DNA of 64,000 nucleotides from Nocardia kruczakiae NBRC 101016 (GTDB lineage: Bacteria > Actinomycetota > Actinomycetes > Mycobacteriales > Mycobacteriaceae): NCBI RefSeq assembly GCF_001612965.1, contig NZ_BDBL01000007.1, forward strand, positions 1-64,000, read 5' to 3'. The notes under the pieces are model-generated. The model did not search any database. It was not told the origin of the DNA and was given only the letters and a program-made list of their open reading frames with translations. Position 1 is the first letter of the stretch. Each line of letters starts with the position of its first letter. Positions 28,156-36,829 of the stretch are shown here, in pieces. The position numbers were made by a program, and so were the translations under genes.

Positions 28156-30603
28156 ATGTCGATCACCGAGCAGCAAGCGCGCGCACCGGGTCTGACCGCG
28201 TCCGAGGTCGCCCAGCGCGTTCGTGACGGGCAGACCAACGACGTGCCGGATCGGGCGAGCCGATCGGTTGCCGACATCGTCCGGGCCAATGTGTTCACCC
28301 GGATCAACGCCATCCTCGGCGTCCTGTTCGTGCTGGTCCTGGCCACCGGATCGATCATCGACGGCATGTTCGGCCTGCTGATCGTGGCCAACAGCGTGGT
28401 CGGCATCGTGCAGGAGCTGCGCGCCAAGCAGACCCTGGACAAACTCGCCATCGTCGGCCAGGCCAAGCCGGTGGTGCGCCGCGACGGCGCCGCCACCGAG
28501 GTCGGCCCGAAGGATGTGGTGCTCGACGACCTGATCGAGCTGGGTCCCGGTGACCAGATCGTGGTCGACGGCGAGGTCGTCGAATGCGAACTGCTCGAGG
28601 TCGACGAATCCCTGCTCACCGGTGAGGCCGATCCGATCGACAAAACGGTCGGCGCGAAGGTGATGTCCGGCAGTTACGTGGTCGCCGGATCGGGCGCCTA
28701 CCGGGCCACCAAGGTCGGCAAGGACGCCTATGCGGCACAACTGGCCGACGAGGCGTCGAAATTCACCCTGGTCGATTCGGAGCTGCGCAGCGGTATCGAC
28801 ACCATCCTCAGGGTGATCACCTACCTGCTGATTCCGGCGGGATTGGTCACCATCTACAACCAGCTGTTCTCCAGCCACCAGAGCTGGCGGCACGCGCTCA
28901 ACGGTATGGTCGCCGCGCTCGTCCCGATGGTGCCGGAGGGCCTGGTGCTGATGACCTCGATCGCGTTCGCGGTCGGCGTCGTGCGGCTGGGCCAGCGCAA
29001 ATGCCTGGTTCAGGAGCTGCCGGCGATCGAGGGCCTGGCCCGGGTCGACGTGGTGTGCGCGGACAAGACCGGCACCCTCACCGAGAACGGGATGCGGCTG
29101 TCGGAGCTGCGGGTCGTCGGCGATGTTGCCGAACAGCGGTTGCGCTCGGTACTGGCCGCGCTCGCCCACGACGATCCGCGTCCCAACGCCAGCGTGCTGG
29201 CCATCGCCGAGGCCATGACGGAGGATCCGGGCTGGTCGTCCACCGCGGTCGCACCGTTCAGCTCGGCCAAGAAGTGGAGCGGCCTCTCCTACGGCGAGCA
29301 CGGGAACTGGCTGCTCGGCGCCCCGGACGTGCTGCTCGATCCCGATTCCGGCATCGCCGCCACCGCGCAGGACATCGGCGCGCAGGGCCTGCGGGTGCTG
29401 CTGCTGGCCTCCTCGGATCGGCCCGTCGACGATCCGGACGCGCCGGGCACGGTGACGCCGCAGGCGCTGGTGGTGCTGGAACAGAAGGTGCGCCCGGATG
29501 CGCGCGAGACACTGGATTACTTTGCCGGCCAGGATGTCTCGATCAAGGTGATCTCCGGCGACAACGCGGTGTCGGTGGGTGCGGTGGCGTCCTCCCTCGG
29601 CCTGCCCGGCGGTGACCATGCCGTCGACGCGCGCCGATTGCCCACCGCCCAGGGCGAATTGGCCGACGTACTGGACCGCGAAACCACCTTCGGCCGCGTC
29701 CGCCCCGATCAGAAGCGGGCCATGGTGGGGGCGTTGCAGTCGCGCGGGCACACCGTCGCGATGACCGGCGACGGCGTCAACGACGTGCTGGCGCTCAAGG
29801 ACGCCGATATCGGTGTCGCGATGGGTTCGGGCAGTCCGGCCACCCGCGCGGTCGCGCAGATCGTGTTGCTGGACAACCGTTTCGCCACCCTGCCGTACGT
29901 GGTGGGGGAGGGCCGGCGGGTGATCGGCAACATCGAGCGCGTCTCCAACCTGTTCCTCACCAAGACCGTGTACTCGGTCCTGCTGGCCTTCCTGGTGGGC
30001 GTGGCCGGCATCGGATCGCAGATCTTCGATTACGCCCCGCTGTCGTATCCGTTCCTGCCGCGCCACGTCACCATCGCCGCCTGGTTCACCATCGGCATCC
30101 CGGCCTTCATCCTCTCGCTGGCCCCCAACAACGAAAGGGCGCGAACGGGTTTCGTGCCGCGGGTGCTGCGGCTGGCGATCCCCTCCGGCACGGTGATCGG
30201 CGTGATGACCTTCATCGCCTACCTGATCGCGTATTGGAGCGCGGACCAGAGCCTGCCGACCGAGGCGCGCGAGGTGCAGATCGGCACGACGGCGCTGATC
30301 ACGCTGCTGGTGATCGCGGTGTGGGTGCTGGCGATCGTGGCGCGGCCGTGGAACTGGTGGAAGATCGCGCTCATCGCCGGTTCGGTGGCGGGCTATCTGA
30401 TCCTGTTCACGGTGCCGTTCACCCGCCACTTCTTCAAACTCGATCCGTCGAACGCGGAGCTGACCGGGGTGGCATTCGCCTGCGGCGCCGTCGGCATCGT
30501 GCTGGTGGAGGTGGCGTGGTGGGTCACCGCGATGGTGACCGGCGAACAGCGGCACCTGTTCCCGGATCCGCCGGGCCGCAAGCCCCTCAGGCACAAGGAC
30601 TGA
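28156..30603 (+). CDS. ctpE: CtpE-type cation-transporting P-type ATPase
   Basis: P-type ATPase of 815 residues resembling CtpE of mycobacteria, for which calcium uptake has been reported; the ion here is inferred. Visible are the actuator motif [12 protein letters not shown] near residue 155, the membrane motif [14 protein letters not shown] near 258, and the phosphorylation site [13 protein letters not shown] (Asp about 301). The hinge [20 protein letters not shown] is near 538, and ten or so membrane helices are visible. Heavy-metal-binding N-terminal domains are absent. TAGGCT (28144-28149) ends six bases before the ATG, suggesting a leaderless start. Confidence 0.88.
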   Translation: MSITEQQARAPGLTASEVAQRVRDGQTNDVPDRASRSVADIVRANVFTRINAILGVLFVLVLATGSIIDGMFGLLIVANSVVGIVQELRAKQTLDKLAIVGQAKPVVRRDGAATEVGPKDVVLDDLIELGPGDQIVVDGEVVECELLEVDESLLTGEADPIDKTVGAKVMSGSYVVAGSGAYRATKVGKDAYAAQLADEASKFTLVDSELRSGIDTILRVITYLLIPAGLVTIYNQLFSSHQSWRHALNGMVAALVPMVPEGLVLMTSIAFAVGVVRLGQRKCLVQELPAIEGLARVDVVCADKTGTLTENGMRLSELRVVGDVAEQRLRSVLAALAHDDPRPNASVLAIAEAMTEDPGWSSTAVAPFSSAKKWSGLSYGEHGNWLLGAPDVLLDPDSGIAATAQDIGAQGLRVLLLASSDRPVDDPDAPGTVTPQALVVLEQKVRPDARETLDYFAGQDVSIKVISGDNAVSVGAVASSLGLPGGDHAVDARRLPTAQGELADVLDRETTFGRVRPDQKRAMVGALQSRGHTVAMTGDGVNDVLALKDADIGVAMGSGSPATRAVAQIVLLDNRFATLPYVVGEGRRVIGNIERVSNLFLTKTVYSVLLAFLVGVAGIGSQIFDYAPLSYPFLPRHVTIAAWFTIGIPAFILSLAPNNERARTGFVPRVLRLAIPSGTVIGVMTFIAYLIAYWSADQSLPTEAREVQIGTTALITLLVIAVWVLAIVARPWNWWKIALIAGSVAGYLILFTVPFTRHFFKLDPSNAELTGVAFACGAVGIVLVEVAWWVTAMVTGEQRHLFPDPPGRKPLRHKD

Positions 30604-30696
30604 GCCGCGACGGCGCGTCAACTGGTCGCATGGTATGGCGCGCCGTGAACGTCCTTGTGCCACGCATCGATTCGCAACGCGGGTACCTTCGGCAGT

Positions 30697-31536
30697 ATGG
30701 AGGTCCTGCTGCATCAGATCGATGCGTTCGCGGATGCGCCCTTCACGGGTAATCCGGCGGCGGTGATGCCGCTGCTGGGCTGGTTGCCCGACGAGCTGTT
30801 GCAGCGGCTGGCCGAGGAGAATCGGCTGTCGGAGACGGCCTTCTACACTTCGGCGCTGCCGGTGGAGGCCGGCTTGCCGCCCGGTGACGGCCCGGCGTTC
30901 TGGCTGCGCTGGTTCACTCCGGCCACCGAGGTCGACCTGTGCGGGCACGCCACCCTCGCGACCGCGGCGCAGATCTTCGACGATATGCATCCCACCGCCG
31001 ACCGGCTGCACTTCTTCACTCGCAGCGGCTGGCTCGGCGTCGAACGCGACGGCGCGGAGCTCGAGCTCGACCTGCCGCTGGTGGAATCGGTGGACACCGT
31101 CCCGGATCCGGATCTGATCGCGGCGCTCGGGGTGCGGCCGGTGCGGGTGCTGACCGGCCAGGACGAGGTGGTCGTGGTCGCCACCGAAGCCGAAGTGCGC
31201 CAGGCTCGCCCCCGTTTCGCCGCCTTCCCGGCGCTGCGGCGCGGGGTGATCCTCACCGCACCCGGCGACCGCTGCGATTTCGTGTCCCGCTTCTTCGCTC
31301 CCGGCGTCGGCGTCGACGAGGACCCGGTCACCGGCTCGGCGCATGCCCAGCTGGCGCCGTTGTGGGCCCGCGATCTCGGCCGCGGCGATCTGTCGGCTCG
31401 TCAGTTGTCCGCCCGCACCGGCCGCCTGCGCTGCACGGTCAGCGGCTCGCGTGTGCTGCTCACCGGCCGCTGCCACCGTTACCTCGACGGGGTGGTCCGC
31501 CTCCCGCAGGCGGAAATCCTGCCGACCTCGCCCTGA
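30697..31536 (+). CDS. PhzF-family isomerase-like protein
   Basis: Protein of 279 residues of the PhzF/diaminopimelate-epimerase-like fold. It has the N-terminal QIDAFADAPFTGNPAAVMPL block, the conserved glutamate in NRLSETAFY, CGHATLATA (about 89-97), and DEDPVTGSAHAQLAPLW. No phenazine genes are present, so this is one of the many stand-alone family members of unknown substrate. TACCTT (30684-30689) ends seven bases before ATG 30697, a leaderless arrangement; the frame upstream to 30655 is not needed. Confidence 0.87.
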   Translation: MEVLLHQIDAFADAPFTGNPAAVMPLLGWLPDELLQRLAEENRLSETAFYTSALPVEAGLPPGDGPAFWLRWFTPATEVDLCGHATLATAAQIFDDMHPTADRLHFFTRSGWLGVERDGAELELDLPLVESVDTVPDPDLIAALGVRPVRVLTGQDEVVVVATEAEVRQARPRFAAFPALRRGVILTAPGDRCDFVSRFFAPGVGVDEDPVTGSAHAQLAPLWARDLGRGDLSARQLSARTGRLRCTVSGSRVLLTGRCHRYLDGVVRLPQAEILPTSP

Positions 31537-31641
31537 ACGAATCCGCTCCCGGCGCCGGATCGGGCCGGCGACAGCCGGGCACCCGTGACCGCGTCGGTCC
31601 GCGACCCGTACCGACGAATCAGCGCGTGGTCCGAAACCCGC

Positions 31642-31679
31642 TCGACAGGCGTTACCGGACGGAAGTAGCGTGCGGCTGG
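31642..31679 (+). promoter_or_regulatory. rarD promoter (leaderless)
   Basis: TCGACA (31642-31647), an 18-base spacer, and TAGCGT (31666-31671) form a good promoter whose -10 ends seven bases before the in-frame GTG at 31679. Confidence 0.6.
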
Positions 31680-32650
31680 TGCGGGTGCGTGGAGCGATGA
31701 ACGACGTGGAGGAGGCGACCGGCGCCGGAGGTGGCGCCGGAGGCCGAGGACGATGGGGGCGCTCGCTCACCGGTGGCGGGGTGGCGGTCGGCGCGGGGGC
31801 GTATCTGATCTGGGGAATGTTTCCCGCCTTCTTCGGATTGCTCGACTTCGCGGGGCCGGTGGAGATCCTGGCGCAGCGGATTCTGTGGACTCTGGTCGTG
31901 GTGCTGGTGTTGCTGCTGGCGGCCGGGCGGTTGGGCGAACTGGGGGCGATCGACGGCCGCACCTGGCGGTTGGCGGCGGTCGCCGCGGCGGCGATCTCGA
32001 TCAACTGGGGCACCTACGTCTACGGCGTGACCTCGGGGCACGTGGTGGAATGCGCGCTCGGATATTTCATCAATCCGCTGGTCACGGTCCTGTTCGCGGT
32101 CGTGTTGTTCCGGGAGCGGCTGGTGTGGCCGCAGTGGGTCGCGCTCGGGCTGGGCGGGGCCGCGGTGGTGGTGCTGACCGTCGACTACGGCAAGCCGCCG
32201 GTGATCGCGCTCGTCCTGGCCTGTTCGTTCGCCACCTACGGGCTGGTGAAGAAGGTGATCCGGCTCGACCCGATGCGCAGCGTCGCCGCCGAGGGCGTGG
32301 TGTCCGCGCCGTTCGCGCTGGCGGTCGTCATCGCGCTGGGTGTGCGCGGGGACGCCGAGTTCGGGCACGGCGCCGGCCACACCGCCCTGATGGTCGCCAC
32401 CGGACCGGTGACGCTGATCCCGCTGTTGTTGTTCGCCTTCGCGGCGTCGCGGGTGCCGCTGTCGACCATGGGGATTCTGCAATATCTCACTCCCGCACTG
32501 CAATTGGCGTGGGGTGTGCTGGTGGGCCACGAACCGATGCCGGCCTCGCGCTGGATCGGATTCGGGCTGATCTGGACGGCGCTGGCGGTCTTCACCGGGG
32601 ACGCGTTGCGGCGATCCCGGCGCTTGGCACGGCGGGACGCGCTGGGTTAA
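31679..32650 (+). CDS. RarD-type EamA-family transporter
   Basis: Ten-helix drug/metabolite transporter of 323 residues; the first helix (GVAVGAGAYLIWGMFPAFFG) begins near residue 34. The family pattern of two five-helix halves is visible, with AQRILWTLVVVLVLLL, SINWGTYVYGV, ALGYFINPLVTVLFAV and the C-terminal LQYLTPALQLAWGVLVGHEP all matching the RarD subfamily. RarD proteins are linked to chloramphenicol sensitivity but the physiological substrate is unknown. GTG 31679 is chosen over GTG 31670 and ATG 31697 because of the promoter directly in front. Confidence 0.87.
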   Translation: MRVRGAMNDVEEATGAGGGAGGRGRWGRSLTGGGVAVGAGAYLIWGMFPAFFGLLDFAGPVEILAQRILWTLVVVLVLLLAAGRLGELGAIDGRTWRLAAVAAAAISINWGTYVYGVTSGHVVECALGYFINPLVTVLFAVVLFRERLVWPQWVALGLGGAAVVVLTVDYGKPPVIALVLACSFATYGLVKKVIRLDPMRSVAAEGVVSAPFALAVVIALGVRGDAEFGHGAGHTALMVATGPVTLIPLLLFAFAASRVPLSTMGILQYLTPALQLAWGVLVGHEPMPASRWIGFGLIWTALAVFTGDALRRSRRLARRDALG

Positions 32651-32678
32651 TCTCGGATTCGTGGCGATGCTCCCGTAG
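32624..32678 (+). promoter_or_regulatory. Promoter and leaderless 5-codon ORF before the VOC gene
   Basis: TTGGCA (32624-32629), 18 bases, TAATCT (32648-32653, overlapping the rarD stop) is a near-consensus promoter. Seven bases later, GTG 32661 opens a five-codon frame (peptide VAMLP) closed by TAG 32676-32678. The arrangement fits a leaderless mini-ORF about 50 bases before the VOC gene. Confidence 0.5.
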
Positions 32679-32729
32679 GCCGACGAGTACCGGTCCGGGG
32701 TCGGGATCGTCACTATCAGAGGAGAAATC

Positions 32730-33143
32730 CTGTCCATCCAGTTCAACCACACCATTGTCGGCTGTCGTGACAATCGGGAATCGGCGCAATTCTGGGCCGA
32801 TATTCTGGGGTTGAGTGTGGGAACGCCGTGGGGGCCGTTCATTCCGGTCACCGTGCACAACGGCGTCACCTTCGACTTCGCCCGAGTTCCGCCGCATATC
32901 ACCGAGATTCAGCCGCAGCATTACGCCCTGCTGGTCTCCGAACCCGAATTCGACGCGGCCTACGCGAAGATCCGGGAACGCGAGCTGCTGTTCTGGGCCG
33001 ATCCGCAGCAGAGCCGGGAAGGCGAGATCAACCACAACGACGGCGGTCGCGGAATCTATTTCCTCGACCCCAGCGGTCACTATATGGAATTGCTGACCGT
33101 ACCGTACGGCGGTTGGCCCGCGGCGACCGGCGAACACCGGTAG
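32730..33143 (+). CDS. VOC/glyoxalase-fold protein with apparent CTG start
   Basis: Small vicinal-oxygen-chelate domain protein of 137 residues. It begins with the first strand LSIQFNHTIVGCRDNRESA (partner residues FWADILGL follow) and ends with FLDPSGHYMELLTVPYGGW, which carries the terminal metal-type Glu. A complete domain requires translation from CTG 32730: the frame is open back to the TAG at 32676-32678 and contains no ATG, GTG or TTG before 32730, while GAGGAG (32719-32724) lies five bases in front of the CTG. The first conventional candidate, TTG 32811, would remove the first strand and helix. The substrate is unknown. A U-run terminator follows. Confidence 0.82.
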   Translation: MSIQFNHTIVGCRDNRESAQFWADILGLSVGTPWGPFIPVTVHNGVTFDFARVPPHITEIQPQHYALLVSEPEFDAAYAKIRERELLFWADPQQSREGEINHNDGGRGIYFLDPSGHYMELLTVPYGGWPAATGEHR

Positions 33144-33150
33144 TGCGCGA

Positions 33151-33185
33151 CCGGCGGCCGAATTCGCTTCGGCCGCCGGCTTTTT
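33151..33185 (+). terminator. Intrinsic terminator with U-run
   Basis: A 12-bp perfect stem (CCGGCGGCCGAA and complement), a 5-base loop, then C and TTTTT. It lies 7 bases past the VOC gene stop and 13 bases before the end of the leftward methyltransferase gene. Confidence 0.9.
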
Positions 33186-33198
33186 CGATATCGAATTG

Positions 33199-33816
33199 TC
33201 AGGGCGAGACGGCGATACCCAGCGACAGTGCGGCGAACGTCTTCGGCGCCGGAGAATCGTAGAACCGATCCAGCTCGGTGATCTCGAAGCCGGCCTCCTC
33301 CAGTAATCCGCGAATATCGCGGTTCAGGTGGCAGCCACCCGCGATCACCTGCTGGATCGGATCCAGCCGATGCTGCCAGCCGCGCACGTTCGCATCCGGC
33401 GCCAAGCCGTGCTCGACGAAGTGGAAAGTGGCGCCGGGTACCAGAACTCGCCGCACCTCCCGCAGCGCGACGGCGACATCCGGAATCGTGCACAGCGTCC
33501 ACGTCGACAGTGCGCAGTCGAAACTGTTGTCCGCGAACGGCAATGCCTGTCCGTCCAGCCCGGCCCGCTCCACCGGCACCGGTGAGTCCGCGACCCGTTT
33601 CGCCGCCAGCCGCCACCCCAGATCCGCCGGTTCCACAGCGCTGACCCGACTCACCCCTGCGGGATAGAACGGCACGTTGCGTCCCGATCCGAAGCCGATC
33701 TCCACCACCCTGCCGCGCAACCCGGCGCACACCCGCCGGCGCAACCGGTCGTTGGCCGTCACTCCGCACACCCGATCGATCAACCGCGGCAGCACCCGCT
33801 CGCTGTAGATTCCCAC
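33199..33816 (-). CDS. Class I SAM-dependent methyltransferase (UbiE-like)
   Basis: Methyltransferase of 205 residues. Motif I is VVEIGFGSGRNVPFY near residue 37, the post-I acidic residue lies in VSAVEPADLG, and SFDCALSTWTLCTIPD is motif II/III near 100, followed by EVRRVLVPGATFHFVEHGL. The sequence resembles the UbiE/METTL7-like group; the substrate is unknown. The leftward GTG 33816 has a GAGGGG run directly upstream. It stands alone between the VOC gene and a lipoprotein hydrolase. Confidence 0.82.
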   Translation of the reverse strand: MGIYSERVLPRLIDRVCGVTANDRLRRRVCAGLRGRVVEIGFGSGRNVPFYPAGVSRVSAVEPADLGWRLAAKRVADSPVPVERAGLDGQALPFADNSFDCALSTWTLCTIPDVAVALREVRRVLVPGATFHFVEHGLAPDANVRGWQHRLDPIQQVIAGGCHLNRDIRGLLEEAGFEITELDRFYDSPAPKTFAALSLGIAVSP

Positions 33817-33855
33817 CCCCTCACTGTGTCAAGTCGCCCCGCGCGCCGCTACCGG

Positions 33856-35328
33856 TCACGGCACCGGTGTGACGTATTTGCCGAGCCACGTGGTGATGTA
33901 GTTCAGCACCTCGGGCGCGATCGTCGTTTCGATGGTCGGATATTCCTTCGGGCTGCCGGTGTCGGCGGGTTGCATCAGATGGTTGAGTCCGTCGAAGACG
34001 TGGACCTCCGCATTCGGGTCGCCCGCCAGGTTCGCCCGGGCGGCGGGGGCGCTCTGGGCGGCGGGAACCTGCATGTCCTTGGTTCCGTAGAAGGCCAGCA
34101 CCGGAATTCGCAGCGCCTGCAGGGCCGGTGCCGGGTCGTAGTCGACCAGGGCCTGGAAGTACGGCGCGGTCAGCTGATCGATCGCCGATTGTGGCTGTCG
34201 CTGCTCCGGCGGTAGCGAGTCGTCGTGTTCGGTGGCGAAGCGGCGGACCTGCTCGTCGTCACCGGTGCGGATCAACGTCGTCAGCGTGGTGATGTAGCCG
34301 ACCTGTTTGCGGACGGCGTCGGCGTCGGCGTGCTCGCTGCGCAGCAGCAACTGGTTCTGTGCGAGCAGCACCTCCGAGCCGGACACCGCGGGCCCGGCCA
34401 TCATGATCACGAAGGCGAGCCGGCTGTCGGGGCGGGTGGCGGCCAGCGGTGCGAGATAGCCGCCCTCGCTGTGGCCGAGCAGACCGATGTGGTTGCCGTC
34501 GATATCCGCACGGCTGCGCAGATAGCCCAGCCCGGCCATGATGTCGTCGGTGAGGTCGGTGTAGCTGCAGGTGTCGAGCTGTCCGCCGGTGCCGCCCACA
34601 CCTCGGTCGTCGGTGCGCAGGACGGCGTATCCGGCGCGTGTGAGCGTATCGGCGAGCAGCAGGAACGGTTTGTGCCCGGCGATCTCCTCGTTGCGATCCT
34701 GAGGTCCGCTGCCGGATACCAGGACGACCGCCGGATACGGTCCCGGCCCTCGTGGCCGGGTGAGCGTTCCGGCGATGGTGGTGCCGTCGCTGCTGCGATA
34801 GCTCACGTCCTCGGAAATATACGGCCACGGCGGACGCGGCTCCTGCGGGCGCGGCGGGGCCTGCACTTTCCCGCGGTGCAGGGTCAGCGCCAGATCGTGA
34901 CCCGACTGGGTGAAGGTGCCGGTGACGGCATCGGTGCGACGGTCGTAGCGGCCGTTGAAGTGCGGATCGCCCGGCAGTCCGGGGATCGTGAAGGCGATCG
35001 CATCCGGCGCGATATCGACCTGTTCGAGGGGCAGATCGAAGACGCCCTGCGCCGGAACCGTCACGCTCCCACCGTCTTCGGTGAAGCTCACCCCGATCGG
35101 CAGCTGCTGATCCGGCAGCGGCAGCACCCCGTTCCAGTCGCCGGTCACCGGTGCGGGGCGCGGGGTCGCGGTCACCGTGTCGGAGCTCGAGCAGGCCGCC
35201 ACGAGGGCCATGGCGAGCAGCGTGGCGACCATCGCGATCAGGCCCCGACGCCGCCGCGATCCCGGCGGTGTCCCCGCCCGGCTGCGGGATCCCGGCGAAT
35301 CGGAGCTCTCAGACCGCAACGATCGCAT
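33856..35328 (-). CDS. Alpha/beta hydrolase lipoprotein
   Basis: Exported lipoprotein of 490 residues: a basic N-terminus, signal helix and lipobox (MALVAACSSS, Cys about 46). A beta-rich N-terminal domain of about 110 residues (DWNGVLPLPDQQLPIGVSF onwards) precedes an alpha/beta hydrolase domain. The nucleophile elbow is GLLGHSEGGYLAP; FYGTKDMQVP probably holds the acid and FDGLNHLMQP the histidine. This two-part layout is common in actinobacterial cell-surface esterases or peptidases; no substrate is evident. The leftward ATG 35328 has no clear ribosome-binding site. Confidence 0.85.
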   Translation of the reverse strand: MRSLRSESSDSPGSRSRAGTPPGSRRRRGLIAMVATLLAMALVAACSSSDTVTATPRPAPVTGDWNGVLPLPDQQLPIGVSFTEDGGSVTVPAQGVFDLPLEQVDIAPDAIAFTIPGLPGDPHFNGRYDRRTDAVTGTFTQSGHDLALTLHRGKVQAPPRPQEPRPPWPYISEDVSYRSSDGTTIAGTLTRPRGPGPYPAVVLVSGSGPQDRNEEIAGHKPFLLLADTLTRAGYAVLRTDDRGVGGTGGQLDTCSYTDLTDDIMAGLGYLRSRADIDGNHIGLLGHSEGGYLAPLAATRPDSRLAFVIMMAGPAVSGSEVLLAQNQLLLRSEHADADAVRKQVGYITTLTTLIRTGDDEQVRRFATEHDDSLPPEQRQPQSAIDQLTAPYFQALVDYDPAPALQALRIPVLAFYGTKDMQVPAAQSAPAARANLAGDPNAEVHVFDGLNHLMQPADTGSPKEYPTIETTIAPEVLNYITTWLGKYVTPVP

Positions 35329-35481
35329 GTCTCAACCATGACACACCGTCGCGGGCGCAGGACTGTTTCGGCAGGTCACGACATGGGAGGTCGAAGCGAC
35401 CGGGGAATCACAGACCGGATCCGTACCGCGTGCGGTGCGCGTCGAACCGGTCTCGGGGGTATCACCGTGCGGACAACGCCG

Positions 35482-35518
35482 TTGCCCGCACAACGGTACG
35501 CCCGTACCGTAGGCTGTG
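35482..35518 (+). promoter_or_regulatory. Leaderless promoter of the beta-lactamase-fold gene
   Basis: TTGCCC (35482-35487), 17 bases, TACCGT (35505-35510), seven bases, GTG 35518. Both spacings are ideal. Confidence 0.65.
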
Positions 35519-36768
35519 TGAGCAACGACGCTTTACCCGCAGGTTCTGCGGCTCTGCCCGCAGGTGTGCGTGGCTCGGCCGCGGTCGAGTTCGAACCCTT
35601 GGTGCGTAATTTCGCACGGATCGTCGGGGGCCGTGCCGGAGCCGGAGGCGGTCTGACCGTGCTTCGGCACGGTGAGCCGGTGGTCGATGTGTGGACCGGC
35701 TACTCCGATCTCACCACGCCCTGGACCCGCGAGACGGGCAGCGTCGCGTTCTCCGCGACCAAGGGCATCGCCTCCACCGTCATCCATCGCCTGGCCGACC
35801 GCGGCCTGATCGACTACTCCGCTCCGGTGGCCGAGTACTGGCCCGAATTCGGCGCGGCCGGCAAATCGCGAATCACGGTGGCGCAGTTGCTCACTCACCG
35901 CGCCGGACTGTCCTCGCTCCCGCCCGTCGCCGGGGGACTCGACGAGGTGCTCGACCACGAACTCATGGAACACCGCCTGGCCGCCGCCGCGCCGGACCGG
36001 TTGCTGGGGGTGCCCGCATACCACGCCCTCACCTACGGCTGGCTGCTGGCGGGGCTGGCCCGGGCGGTCACCGGCACGAATATGCGCGAGCTGTTCCGCA
36101 CCGAGGTCTCCGAGCCGCTGGGCATCGACGGCCTCCATCTCGGTCGTCCGGCGCCGGATTCGGACACCACCGTCGCCGCGCTCGCCGGTTCCCGGCTGGC
36201 GATGGCCGGAACCGCGCTGGGTGCCCTGGTCCTCGGGCAGGCCGGACGTTTCCCGGGTCCGGCCGGTGCCGCGACTCGCGCGCTGTTCCTGCCGGGCTTG
36301 CATGCCCTGTTCGACGGTGACGAACCGTCCATCCTCGCGACCGAGATGCCCGCCGGCAACGGCGTGTTCACCGCGAACGCACTGGCGTCGGTCTACGGGG
36401 TGCTCGCCGACGGCGGCATGATCGCCGGTCGCCGGTATCTGTCGGCGCAGACCATGCGCGAGATCCGGCGCGTGCAGACCCACCGGCTCGATCACGCCCT
36501 GTTCTACTTCCCGATGATGTGGCATCTGGGCTATCACACGTTCCCGATCCCGGGGGCTTCCTCCGGGTTCGGCCATATCGGGCTGGCCGGTTCGTTCGGC
36601 TGGGCGGAACCGCGCCTGGGTCTGTCGGTCGGCTTCGTGCACAACCGGTTCACGCCCCAGTCGTTCGTCTGGGATCAGCTGGCCGCGGCCTGGGTGTTGC
36701 CGCTGGTGATGCGCGGTGCCCGGGCCATGCGCGACGGCCGCCGCACGTCGCAGCGACGCGCCGCGTGA
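35518..36768 (+). CDS. Beta-lactamase-fold serine esterase (class C-like)
   Basis: Serine hydrolase of 416 residues in the beta-lactamase/penicillin-binding fold, the group that includes LipD/EstB-type esterases. The nucleophile motif is FSATKGIAS (SxxK, about residue 77-80), the second-motif tyrosine is in ALTYGWLLAGLA, and GFGHIGLAGSFGW stands where the KTG-like motif is expected. No signal peptide is visible, so it probably acts inside the cell on esters rather than on antibiotics. GTG 35518 follows the leaderless promoter. A terminator separates it from convergent ilvA. Confidence 0.85.
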   Translation: MSNDALPAGSAALPAGVRGSAAVEFEPLVRNFARIVGGRAGAGGGLTVLRHGEPVVDVWTGYSDLTTPWTRETGSVAFSATKGIASTVIHRLADRGLIDYSAPVAEYWPEFGAAGKSRITVAQLLTHRAGLSSLPPVAGGLDEVLDHELMEHRLAAAAPDRLLGVPAYHALTYGWLLAGLARAVTGTNMRELFRTEVSEPLGIDGLHLGRPAPDSDTTVAALAGSRLAMAGTALGALVLGQAGRFPGPAGAATRALFLPGLHALFDGDEPSILATEMPAGNGVFTANALASVYGVLADGGMIAGRRYLSAQTMREIRRVQTHRLDHALFYFPMMWHLGYHTFPIPGASSGFGHIGLAGSFGWAEPRLGLSVGFVHNRFTPQSFVWDQLAAAWVLPLVMRGARAMRDGRRTSQRRAA

Positions 36769-36778
36769 ACGTCGAACC

Positions 36779-36812
36779 GCCCTGTGCCGCAGGAGATTCC
36801 GCGGCACAGGGC
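36779..36812. terminator. Terminator between convergent genes
   Basis: A 12-bp perfect stem (GCCCTGTGCCGC and complement) with a 10-base loop in the 61-base gap between the esterase and ilvA ends; usable from both sides. Confidence 0.75.
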
Positions 36813-36829
36813 AAGTTCGGCGGGGGAGA

